Notes under the pieces: model-generated | The model's database searches: none | Seen by the model: only the letters and a program-made list of their open reading frames with translations | What the model was told of the DNA's origin: nothing | Position numbers and translations under genes: made by a program | NCBI GenBank assembly: GCA_037190665.1 | Contig: JBBCJT010000207.1 | Coordinates: 1 to 6,049, forward strand | Source of the DNA: JBBCJT01 sp037190665 | Lineage (GTDB): Bacteria > Pseudomonadota > Alphaproteobacteria > Acetobacterales > Acetobacteraceae | Direction of reading: 5' to 3' | Length of the DNA: 6,049 bases | Shown: positions 1 to 5,082 of the stretch, piece after piece | How the letters are laid out: every line of letters begins with the position of its first letter | How positions within the stretch are numbered: the first letter of the stretch is position 1

Positions 1-1104
1 GCCGTCTGGCGCGACATCGCGCGGCAGGAGCTGGATTTCGTCTTCCACTACGGCGACTACATCTACGAATACGCGCTGACGCCGAGCGGCGGGCGGGAGA
101 TGCCGCCCGCGCCCCTGTTCCTGCCGCTGCCCACCGCGAGCGGCGCCGAGATGCTGGCCGCGTACCGCAACCGCCACGCGCTCACCCGGCTCGACCCCGA
201 CCTGCGCGCCGCCCATGCCGCGCACGCCTTCGTCGTCTCCTTCGATGACCACGAGGTGCAGAACAACTGGTCGGCCGACACGCGCTGGACGGGCTCCGCC
301 GACCGCCGCGCCGCCGCGCTCAAGGCGTGGTGGGAGCACATGCCGCTGCCGGAGACGATGCGCCCCGGGCCGGACGGCGCGCTCACCGCGCACCGGCGGC
401 TGCGCTTCGGCACGCTCGCCGACCTCACGGTGCTGGACACGCGGCAGCACCGGGCGCGGCAGGCCTGCGCGGTGAGCTGGTCCGGCCGGCCGCCCTGCGA
501 GGAACTGCTGCAGGATGCGGCGCATCCGCGCGTGCTGCTCGGCGCGGCGCAGGAGGCGTGGCTCGCCCGCGCGCTCGCCGCCCCGGCCGCGCGCTGGAGC
601 GTGATCGCCCAGCAGGTGATGATGATGCCGTGGCGCATGCCGGACGGCGGCGTGAACACGGATATCTGGGACGGCTACCCGACCCAGCGGGCGCGGGTGC
701 TGGAGGCGCTGGCGAACCGGCCGGAGCGGGAGCGCAACGCGCTGGTCCTGAGCGGCGACATCCACAGCGCCTACGCCGGCGAGGTCTGGCGGAACGCGGA
801 CGGGCCCGGCGCCGGGCGGCTGGCGGCGGAGTTCACCGGCACGTCCGTCACCAGCGGCCGCAACGGCCATGCGGGGCCCGCCGCGCAGAAGGCGCAGCCG
901 GGCGGGCCGCTCAACCCGCACATCGCCTTCTCCGACAACCGGCGCGGCTGGCTGCGGGTGGACCTGCGCGAGGATCGGGCGGAGGCGCGATTCCGCGCCG
1001 CGCCGCGCGTGGACGTGGCCGATCCGGGCCTGAAGGAGATCGCCCGCTTCGCCGTGGAGGCGGGGCGGATGGCGCTGCTGCCGGGCGGATGCACGGGCGG
1101 CTGA
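1..1104 (+). CDS. phoD: PhoD-type alkaline phosphatase/phosphodiesterase, C-terminal part (5' end outside window)
   Basis: The frame is open from base 1 to the TGA at 1102-1104 and gives 367 residues of a protein whose start lies outside the window. PhoD enzymes are usually about 500-570 residues, so roughly the last two thirds is present; a Tat signal peptide, typical of the family, would be in the missing part. Family motifs appear in order: FHYGDYIYEY at about residues 15-24 (metal-binding Asp in GDY), a Y-R-x-R/DP-DLRAAH stretch at about 55-72, the hallmark FDDHEVQNNW at 81-90, and LSGDIHSAY at about 250-258 with metal-ligand Asp/His, followed by EFTGTSVTSG. PhoD proteins are calcium/iron-dependent phosphomonoesterases and phosphodiesterases exported to the periplasm to release phosphate from organic esters. 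No Pho box can be judged because the promoter is outside the window. Family assignment is secure; substrate is not known. Confidence 0.93.
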   Translation, partial: AVWRDIARQELDFVFHYGDYIYEYALTPSGGREMPPAPLFLPLPTASGAEMLAAYRNRHALTRLDPDLRAAHAAHAFVVSFDDHEVQNNWSADTRWTGSADRRAAALKAWWEHMPLPETMRPGPDGALTAHRRLRFGTLADLTVLDTRQHRARQACAVSWSGRPPCEELLQDAAHPRVLLGAAQEAWLARALAAPAARWSVIAQQVMMMPWRMPDGGVNTDIWDGYPTQRARVLEALANRPERERNALVLSGDIHSAYAGEVWRNADGPGAGRLAAEFTGTSVTSGRNGHAGPAAQKAQPGGPLNPHIAFSDNRRGWLRVDLREDRAEARFRAAPRVDVADPGLKEIARFAVEAGRMALLPGGCTGG

Positions 1105-1129
1105 CAAACCGGCTCGCGATCCCTACATT
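1101..1129 (+). promoter_or_regulatory. sigma70-like promoter of the Tim44-like gene
   Basis: CTGACA at 1101-1106 matches the -35 consensus TTGACA at five of six bases, and TACATT at 1124-1129 matches TATAAT at four of six, separated by exactly 17 bp. The -35 box begins one base before the phoD stop codon. Transcription would start near 1136, leaving a 5' leader of about 32 nt with the GGGAGA ribosome-binding site at 1154-1159. The stretch around 1121-1140 is also markedly more AT-rich than the rest of the window, as expected for a melting region. This is read from sequence only. Confidence 0.6.
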
Positions 1130-1167
1130 AACTTTAAGTCATCAACGCCCGTCGGGAGAATTCGCCC

Positions 1168-2142
1168 ATGCGCCGCCTTGCCTCGATCGCCGCCGTTGCG
1201 GCGACCGTGATGCTCGTCCTCGCGCCCGCCATCGCGGACGCCCGCGCCGGGCGCGGCTCGTCCATGGGCAGCCGCGGTGGCCGCACCTATCAGGCCCCGC
1301 CCCCCACCCGCACCGCGCCCACCCAGGCGCAGCCGGTGCAGCGTTCCGTGACCGATCCGGCCCGGACCACGCCCGCCGCGGGCGCGGCCGCGGCCGGCAC
1401 GGCGGCGCGTCCCGGCATGTTCGGCGGCGGGTTCGGCGGGCTGCTGATGGGCGGGCTGCTGGGCGCGGGCCTGTTCGGCCTGCTCTCCGGCTCCGGCCTG
1501 TTCGCGGGCCTCGGCTCCTTCGCGGGCTTCCTCGGCTTCCTGCTGCAGATCGCGCTGATCGCGGGGGTCGTGATGCTGGCGCTACGGTTCTTCCGCGGCC
1601 GCGCCCAGCCCGCGCCGGCCACGGCGGGCGGCCCGACCGGCTATGCGCGCACCCCGGTGCCGGATGTCGGCGGCGGGGCGGGCCGTGGCGGCTCGGGCCT
1701 CGGCGGCGCCTTCGCCGCGTCCCGCACGCAGGAGACGTTCGCGCCGACGGAAGAGGATTTCCAGGCGTTCGAGGCCTCGCTGAAGGCGATCCAGACCGGC
1801 TGGTCGGCGGGCGATCCGGACCGGCTGCGCAGCCTGATGACGCCGGAGATGCTCGGCTATTTCGGCGAGCAGCACGACGACCTGCGCCGCCGCAGCCTGA
1901 CCAACCGCATCGAGGACGTCACGCTGGAGCAGGGCGACCTTGCCGAGGCATGGCGGGAGAACGGCCGCGAATACGCCACCGTGGCGATGCGCTTCTCCGC
2001 CCGCGACTGGACCGAGGATGCGCAGGGCCAGGTCGTCGAAGGCGACCGCGACGCGCGCACCACGGCGACCGAGCTGTGGACCTTCGTCCGCCCGCGCGGC
2101 GGACGGTGGGAGCTGAGCGCCATCCAGCAGACGGGCGGCTGA
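1168..2142 (+). CDS. Membrane-anchored Tim44-like domain protein
   Basis: The 324-residue protein starts at ATG 1168, 8 nt after the ribosome-binding site GGGAGA. Residues 1-25 form a classic signal peptide (MRR, hydrophobic core, then APAIADA with an Ala-x-Ala type cleavage site). Residues about 28-80 are a Gly/Pro/Gln/Ala-rich linker. Residues about 84-120 are a Gly/Leu/Phe-rich hydrophobic stretch (GGGFGGLLMGG type), and about 122-143 form a clear transmembrane helix ending in RFFRGR. After another Gly-rich linker, residues about 191-324 match the Tim44-like/MBA1-type domain: a helical EEDFQAFEASLKAIQ, the W-S-x-G-D-x-x-x-L-x-x-x-M-TPEM segment and a C-terminal beta region ending in WELSAIQQTGG. 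Related proteobacterial proteins share this signal-linker-TM-Tim44 order; their function is unknown and they should not be equated with mitochondrial import. It has its own promoter and appears monocistronic. Confidence 0.85.
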   Translation: MRRLASIAAVAATVMLVLAPAIADARAGRGSSMGSRGGRTYQAPPPTRTAPTQAQPVQRSVTDPARTTPAAGAAAAGTAARPGMFGGGFGGLLMGGLLGAGLFGLLSGSGLFAGLGSFAGFLGFLLQIALIAGVVMLALRFFRGRAQPAPATAGGPTGYARTPVPDVGGGAGRGGSGLGGAFAASRTQETFAPTEEDFQAFEASLKAIQTGWSAGDPDRLRSLMTPEMLGYFGEQHDDLRRRSLTNRIEDVTLEQGDLAEAWRENGREYATVAMRFSARDWTEDAQGQVVEGDRDARTTATELWTFVRPRGGRWELSAIQQTGG

Positions 2143-2165
2143 CCGCCCGCCTGCCCCATCCACAA

Positions 2166-2189
2166 GCTGCGGGGCCTGTGCCCCGCAGC
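2166..2189. terminator. Perfect 10-bp GC stem-loop, probable transcription end of the Tim44-like gene and Acetobacteraceae-type repeat
   Basis: GCTGCGGGGC (2166-2175), loop CTGT (2176-2179), GCCCCGCAGC (2180-2189): all ten pairs match. It lies 23 bp past the Tim44-like stop codon between convergent genes, a position that suggests transcription termination. No T-run follows on either strand, so it is not a canonical intrinsic terminator. Its core (GGGGC-loop-GCCCC) and the C-rich bases that follow (CCCGGAG) resemble the stem-loop cluster at 5911-5979, so it may belong to the same dispersed repeat family. A weaker CCCCG...CGGGG pairing follows at about 2188-2212. Confidence 0.5.
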
Positions 2190-2248
2190 CCCGGAGCCTC
2201 CTCCGTGCGGGGCGATACGCTCATACCGGCCAGCCTTCCCTGCGCGCG

Positions 2249-2299
2249 GATACCGTTCGCCTGCCGATGAAAAGGTCATCGGCAAGGCTCGACGGTATC
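2249..2299. repeat. Nested inverted repeat between convergent genes (possible terminator of the TrpRS gene)
   Basis: An outer pair GATACCGT (2249-2256) and ACGGTATC (2292-2299) encloses an inner pair TGCCGATGA (2262-2270) and TCATCGGCA (2276-2284) around the 5-nt loop AAAGG. Outer arms match over 8 bp and inner arms over 9 bp without mismatch. The outer right arm includes two bases of the TrpRS stop codon (2298-2300 on the plus strand). On the minus strand the inner stem has a CCTTT loop and is not followed by a T-run. The position just behind a stop codon fits a terminator or mRNA 3'-end stabiliser for the TrpRS transcript; this role is inferred. Confidence 0.5.
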
Positions 2300-3314
2300 A
2301 AAGCCGGAACAGGCCCAACCCCTCCGCGACCTCCTGCTTCGTCCGTTCCGTCACCGCCCGCGCCCGGGCTGTGCCGGCGCGCAGGACATCCATGACGAAA
2401 TCCGTATCCCGGGCGAGCGCCGCGCGGCGCTCCCGGATCGGCGCGACGGTCGCCTGCAGGATGGCGGTCAGGCGGCGCTTCAGCATCGTGTCGCCGAGCC
2501 CGCCCCGCCGGTAGTGCGCCTTCAGCTCCGCGACCGCATCGGTGTCCGGGTCGAACGCGTCGAGATAGGTGAACACGACATTCCCCTCGACCCGTCCCGG
2601 ATCGGCGGCGCGCAGATGGCCGGGATCGGTGTACATGCGCTGCACGGCGGCCTCGATCTCCGCGTCGCTGGCCGACAGGCGGATCGCATTGCCCTGCGAC
2701 TTGCTCATCTTGGCCTTCCCGTCCACGCCCGGCAGACGCCCCGTCCGGGGAATGAGGGCTTCTGCGTTCGGCAGGAGACCCCGCCCGGCCTGCCGGTTCA
2801 GCCGGCGCACGAGTTCGTTCGTCTGCTCGATGATCGGCGCCTGATCCTCGCCCACGGGAACGAGCGTGGCCTTGAAGGCGGTGATGTCGGCCGCCTGCGC
2901 GACCGGGTAGCAGAGGAAGCCCGCCGGGATGTCGCGGCCGAACCGCCGCGCCTGGATCTCGTCCTTGATCGTCGGGTTGCGTTCGAGCCGGGCAACGGAC
3001 ACGAAGTTCATGTAGAGCACGGTCAGCTCCGCGAGCGCCGGCAGGGCGGACTGCACGCAGATCGTCGAAAGCGCCGGGTCGATCCCGACTGCCAGATAGT
3101 CGAGCGCGACCTCGATGACGTTGCGCCGCACCTTCTGCGGATCGTCGGCGTTGTCGGTCAGCGCCTGGCTGTCGGCGAGCAGGACATACTGCTCATGGCA
3201 CCGCTGCAGCGCCACGCGGTTCCGCAGCGAACCGACATAGTGGCCGAGATGCAGGGGGCCGGTGGTCCGGTCGCCGGTCAGGATGACGGACCGGCCGGTG
3301 TCGTTCGAAAGCAT
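2298..3314 (-). CDS. trpS: Tryptophanyl-tRNA synthetase, divergent second type (probable auxiliary TrpRS)
   Basis: The 338-residue class Ic synthetase charges tRNA-Trp with tryptophan in the cytoplasm. Both nucleotide-binding signatures are visible: the HIGH equivalent HLGH at residues 22-25 (in PLHLGHYVGS) and KMSKS at 202-206. The Rossmann-fold body (LADSQALTD, DYLAVGIDP, LERNPTIKDE, YPVAQAADI, VPVGEDQ) and the C-terminal MYTDPGHLRAADPG and HYRRGGLGD blocks are all present, and length is normal. From memory of family sequences, this wording (LHLGHYVGSL, ARLERNPTIK, YTDPxHxR, YxRGGLGD) is that of TrpRS of lactic-acid bacteria and of second TrpRS copies, not the GxQPTGxLHLGNYLGA form usual in alphaproteobacteria. 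Residue 17 is Thr where Pro is usual. The ATG at 3314 has only a weak ribosome-binding site (AGAGAG, 7 nt upstream). A tryptophan attenuator precedes it. Family is near certain; auxiliary status is inferred. Confidence 0.95.
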   Translation of the reverse strand: MLSNDTGRSVILTGDRTTGPLHLGHYVGSLRNRVALQRCHEQYVLLADSQALTDNADDPQKVRRNVIEVALDYLAVGIDPALSTICVQSALPALAELTVLYMNFVSVARLERNPTIKDEIQARRFGRDIPAGFLCYPVAQAADITAFKATLVPVGEDQAPIIEQTNELVRRLNRQAGRGLLPNAEALIPRTGRLPGVDGKAKMSKSQGNAIRLSASDAEIEAAVQRMYTDPGHLRAADPGRVEGNVVFTYLDAFDPDTDAVAELKAHYRRGGLGDTMLKRRLTAILQATVAPIRERRAALARDTDFVMDVLRAGTARARAVTERTKQEVAEGLGLFRL

Positions 3315-3361
3315 GCGAGGACTCTCTGGGAGGGAGCCGCCGCCTGGACCGGATGAGGGAT

Positions 3362-3397
3362 GACAAGACCTGGCCGCCAGGGACAGCGGCTCGGGTC
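3362..3397 (-). terminator. Candidate attenuator terminator hairpin in the TrpRS leader
   Basis: On the minus strand GACC (3397-3394) pairs with GGTC (3370-3367), and GCCGC (3390-3386) pairs with GCGGC (3377-3373), with a small internal loop (CGA opposite CA) and an 8-nt apical loop. It is followed by TTGTC (3366-3362), a short and imperfect U-tract. An alternative overlapping stem, CCTGG 3381-3377 with CCAGG 3373-3369, is also possible. The stem overlaps the strand that the proposed antiterminator would capture, as attenuation requires. The weak U-tract is the main reason for caution; Rho or translational control could replace intrinsic termination. Confidence 0.45.
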
Positions 3398-3419
3398 AAC
3401 AGGATATGACGCGCCGCGC

Positions 3420-3470
3420 TCAGGGAGCGCGCCACCAACGCTGCGCGAGGATCGCCGGCCGGTTCGTCAT
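3420..3470 (-). CDS. Trp-rich leader peptide (TrpL-like), 16 residues
   Basis: ATG at 3470-3468 to TGA at 3422-3420 encodes MTNRPAILAQRWWRAP. The two consecutive Trp codons (3437-3435 and 3434-3432) lie three codons before the stop, the position seen in classical trp leader peptides. Two adjacent Trp residues in a 16-residue ORF, on the right strand and 105 nt upstream of a tryptophanyl-tRNA synthetase, are unlikely to be chance. No Shine-Dalgarno sequence precedes the ATG; instead the candidate promoter predicts a transcript starting at the ATG itself, so translation would be leaderless, as described for rhizobial trpL. The peptide's role would be to have its translation rate read out by the nascent RNA, not to act as a protein, although trans-acting roles of leader peptides are known in rhizobia. 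Confidence 0.75.
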   Translation of the reverse strand: MTNRPAILAQRWWRAP

Positions 3471-3476
3471 CGCCGG

Positions 3477-3504
3477 ACTGTAGCAACCCGGCCCGACGCA
3501 CCAA
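3477..3504 (-). promoter_or_regulatory. Candidate promoter of the leader/TrpRS transcript
   Basis: On the minus strand TTGGTG (3504-3499) and TACAGT (3482-3477) are separated by 16 bp. TACAGT matches TATAAT at four of six positions; the -35 box keeps only the TTG core. The -10 box ends exactly 6 nt before the leader ATG, so the predicted start site is the A of that ATG. It resembles the stronger promoter at 1101-1129, where the -10 is TACATT. The geometry with the leader ORF adds support that the boxes alone would not give. Confidence 0.45.
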
Positions 3505-3524
3505 GGGATCGTTCGTCAGCCGAC

Positions 3525-3543
3525 CGTTGCGTTTCTCGCAACG
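3525..3543. repeat. Perfect 7-bp inverted repeat in the divergent promoter region (possible operator)
   Basis: CGTTGCG (3525-3531), spacer TTTCT (3532-3536), CGCAACG (3537-3543). It lies between the leader/TrpRS promoter and the MFS gene, upstream of both, and ends one base before the earliest possible MFS start codon. The size and 5-bp centre fit the binding site of a dimeric repressor, but I do not recognise the motif. It could equally be a short hairpin in a transcript running toward the MFS gene. Confidence 0.4.
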
Positions 3544-4752
3544 TTGCCCGTGGACGTTCACGGCAATCCTGCCCTAGCGTCCGCGACCTTGTCGCCCGCC
3601 GCAGCCGCCAACGCCGCGTTCCTCGCCTGCACCTTCGTCGCGTTTGCCGTCGGCATGGCCTACCTGCCGAAATGGCTGTCGGCGCAGGGGCTCGATCCGC
3701 AATTGCTGGGGCTTGCGCTCGCGCTCGGCGCGGCTGGCCGCCTCGTCGGCGGCATGCTCGCCGGCCGCATCGCGGATGCGCTGGGCGACCGCCGCCGGGT
3801 GCTGCGCTGGGCCTGCCTCGCGGCGAGCCTCACCGTCGCGCTGTATCTGCCCGCCGCCGGATTGCCGCTCGCGCTGGTCGCGATCTCCCTGCTGCACGGG
3901 CTGTGGTTCGGGCCGATCGGGCCGTTGTCCGAACTGGTCACGCTGCGCGCCGCGCGCCGGCATGGCTACGACTACGGCCGCGTGCGCGCCTGCGGGTCCA
4001 CCGCCTTCCTGATCGCGGTGGTGGCCGCGGGCATGCTGGTGGACTGGGCCGGCATCGGCGTCGCGTCGTGGCTGCTGCTCGGCGCCTGCGTCGCGGCGGC
4101 GATCATGGCGCAGCGCCTGCCCGATGACGGGTTGAGCGGGGAGGTCCCGGCCTCTCCCGCCGCGGGCGGCTACCTCACCCTGCTGCAGCGGCCTGACCTG
4201 CGCGCACTGCTCGTGGTCTCGGGCCTGATCCAGGGCAGCCACGCGATGTACTACGGCTTCTCCACCGTCCACTGGACCGCGCACGGCCACGACGCCACGG
4301 TCGTCGGCCTGCTCTGGGCCTCGGGCGTGGGGTCGGAGGTGCTGCTGTTCCTCGCCGCGCGCGGCCTTGCCGAGAAGCTCGGCCCGGTCCGCCTCGCGCT
4401 GGCCGCCGCGGCGGCCGGGCTGGCACGCTGGGGCATCGCGGCGGAGACGGTATGGCTGCCGGCGCTGTTCGTCTCCTGCATGCTGCACGGGCTGACCTTC
4501 GGCGCGATGCATCTGGCCGCGATGCGCTTCCTGCAGGAACGCATGCCGCCCGGCCGCGCGGCGATGGGCCAGACGCTGCTCGCCGCGCTGGGATCTGGGC
4601 TGTGGCTGATGGCCGGCAGCCTGCTGTCCGGCCCGCTCTACGCCGCGTTCGGCGGGCGCGCCTTCTGGGCGATGGCGGCGATGTGCATGATCGCGGTTCC
4701 CTGCATCCTGTGGCTGTCGCGGCGGATGACGCCGCTGGAGGGCGCGCGATGA
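3544..4752 (+). CDS. MFS transporter, HcaT/MFS_1-like family
   Basis: The 402-residue protein (longest form) is a polytopic inner-membrane transporter with about 12 hydrophobic segments in two halves. Near residues 70-86 it carries a variant of MFS loop motif A (GGMLAGRIADALGDRRR). At about 142-156 it has YDYGRVRACGSTAFL, the YGRVRxWGSxxF signature I associate with the 3-phenylpropionate transporter (HcaT)/NupG-like MFS group. The second half has helix-breaking Gly/Pro-rich loops and a conserved HGLTFGAMHLAAMRFLQERMP segment at about 317-337. The substrate cannot be read from sequence. The start is uncertain: TTG 3544, GTG 3550 and TTG 3589 are all in frame and none has a good ribosome-binding site. 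TTG 3589 would leave about ten residues before helix 1 and sits just past a weak promoter (TGGACG 3551-3556, TAGCGT 3575-3580), so it may be the true, possibly leaderless, start. The stop overlaps the next gene's ATG. Confidence 0.88.
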   Translation: MPVDVHGNPALASATLSPAAAANAAFLACTFVAFAVGMAYLPKWLSAQGLDPQLLGLALALGAAGRLVGGMLAGRIADALGDRRRVLRWACLAASLTVALYLPAAGLPLALVAISLLHGLWFGPIGPLSELVTLRAARRHGYDYGRVRACGSTAFLIAVVAAGMLVDWAGIGVASWLLLGACVAAAIMAQRLPDDGLSGEVPASPAAGGYLTLLQRPDLRALLVVSGLIQGSHAMYYGFSTVHWTAHGHDATVVGLLWASGVGSEVLLFLAARGLAEKLGPVRLALAAAAAGLARWGIAAETVWLPALFVSCMLHGLTFGAMHLAAMRFLQERMPPGRAAMGQTLLAALGSGLWLMAGSLLSGPLYAAFGGRAFWAMAAMCMIAVPCILWLSRRMTPLEGAR

Positions 4753-5000
4753 AATACCTGCTGGTGCTGATCGCCTTCCTGTTCTTCGGCGCGGCCGCGG
4801 GCGTGGTGATCGGCATTCCCGTCGGCGTCGTGGTCGTCGACCTGCTCGGCGTCTCCTGCTTCGAGGGCGCATGCGGCTACGCGGCGGTATTCGGCGGCGG
4901 CGGGCTGGGCCTGCTGGCCGGCGCGGCCGCCGGCTTCGCGCTGTTCCTGTGGTGGATGCGCCGCCGCACCGCCGCCCGTGCCAACCAGCCCGGCGCCTGA
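4749..5000 (+). CDS. Small two-helix membrane protein of unknown function
   Basis: This 83-residue protein starts at ATG 4749, which overlaps the MFS stop codon as ATGA and has a strong ribosome-binding site GGAGGG at 4737-4742, 6 nt upstream. That spacing and overlap indicate translational coupling with the transporter. Helix 1 spans about residues 3-30 (MKYLLVLIAFLFFGAAAG onwards, Gly/Val-rich) and helix 2 about 45-69, followed by RRR and a short polar tail. The loop between them reads DLLGVSCFEGACGY, with Cys37 and Cys42. The positive-inside rule puts both ends in the cytoplasm and the Cys loop in the periplasm, where a disulfide could form. I recall similar S-C-F-E-G loops in uncharacterised proteobacterial small membrane proteins, but no function. 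A longer upstream start in the same frame would run inside the MFS gene and is rejected. Confidence 0.75.
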   Translation: MKYLLVLIAFLFFGAAAGVVIGIPVGVVVVDLLGVSCFEGACGYAAVFGGGGLGLLAGAAAGFALFLWWMRRRTAARANQPGA

Positions 5001-5020
5001 CCCCGCATCGGGCCTTTGTT

Positions 5021-5054
5021 TCGCGCGCAACCACCACACATCACCTCGCGCGCA
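5021..5054 (+). promoter_or_regulatory. Direct repeat TCGCGCGCA x2 upstream of the nitroreductase gene
   Basis: The 82-bp gap between the small membrane gene and the nitroreductase contains TCGCGCGCA twice, at 5021-5029 and 5046-5054, 25 bp apart start to start. Each copy holds the palindrome GCGCGC. No convincing -35/-10 pair is visible (TTGTTT at about 5016-5021 is the best -35-like hexamer, without a matching -10). The repeats could be regulator half-sites for the reductase gene, but in DNA this GC-rich a short CG repeat is weak evidence. Confidence 0.25.
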
Positions 5055-5082
5055 GACCGTTCGACCGAAAGGACCTCACCGC

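Larger units (their letters stand above)
3315..3470 (-). promoter_or_regulatory. Tryptophan attenuator leader of the TrpRS gene
   Basis: The 156 nt before the TrpRS start contain a leader ORF (3470-3420) with tandem UGG codons, followed by overlapping hairpins. Minus-strand coordinates: (a) CGCGCTC 3431-3425 pairs with GAGCGCG 3421-3415 around CCU, directly after the Trp codons, as a pause/protector hairpin; (b) GCGGC 3417-3413 can instead pair with GCCGC 3390-3386, as an antiterminator; (c) GCCGC 3390-3386 can pair with GCGGC 3377-3373, with GACC/GGTC closing below, as a terminator. A ribosome stalled at 3437-3432 would mask the left arm of (a), free (b), and block (c). A longer-range pairing GAGCCGC 3392-3386 with GCGGCTC 3340-3334 is also possible and could influence translation of trpS. 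Pairings were checked base by base; energies were not computed. Confidence 0.72.

Noticed and set aside
327..2270. A very long plus-strand open frame (about 647 codons) crossing phoD and the Tim44-like gene
   Set aside because: Its translation is an Arg/Ala/Gly-rich low-complexity string without domain motifs; such stop-free shadow frames are normal in DNA this GC-rich, and both true genes have clear family motifs.
2514..3356. Plus-strand open frame opposite the TrpRS gene
   Set aside because: There is no recognisable domain and the minus strand has both HIGH-type and KMSKS signatures.
3315..3470. T-box riboswitch upstream of the aminoacyl-tRNA synthetase
   Set aside because: No T-box sequence (AGGGUGGNACCGCG-like) or long specifier-loop structure is visible, and the leader ORF with tandem Trp codons explains the region better.
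3462..3518. Alphaproteobacterial LexA box (GTTC-N7-GTTC)
   Set aside because: The two GTTCGTCA copies are 49 bp apart start to start, and no second GTTC occurs at the required 7-bp spacing.
3574..5037. Long minus-strand open frame (about 487 codons) opposite the MFS gene
   Set aside because: The composition (Arg, Gln, Gly, Pro-rich) is typical of an antisense shadow, and the plus strand carries a recognisable transporter and a coupled small gene.
4978..5082. Upstream in-frame start for the nitroreductase (ATG-like start near 4978)
   Set aside because: It would overlap the end of the small membrane gene and add a residue stretch without family similarity; ATG 5083 has a good ribosome-binding site.
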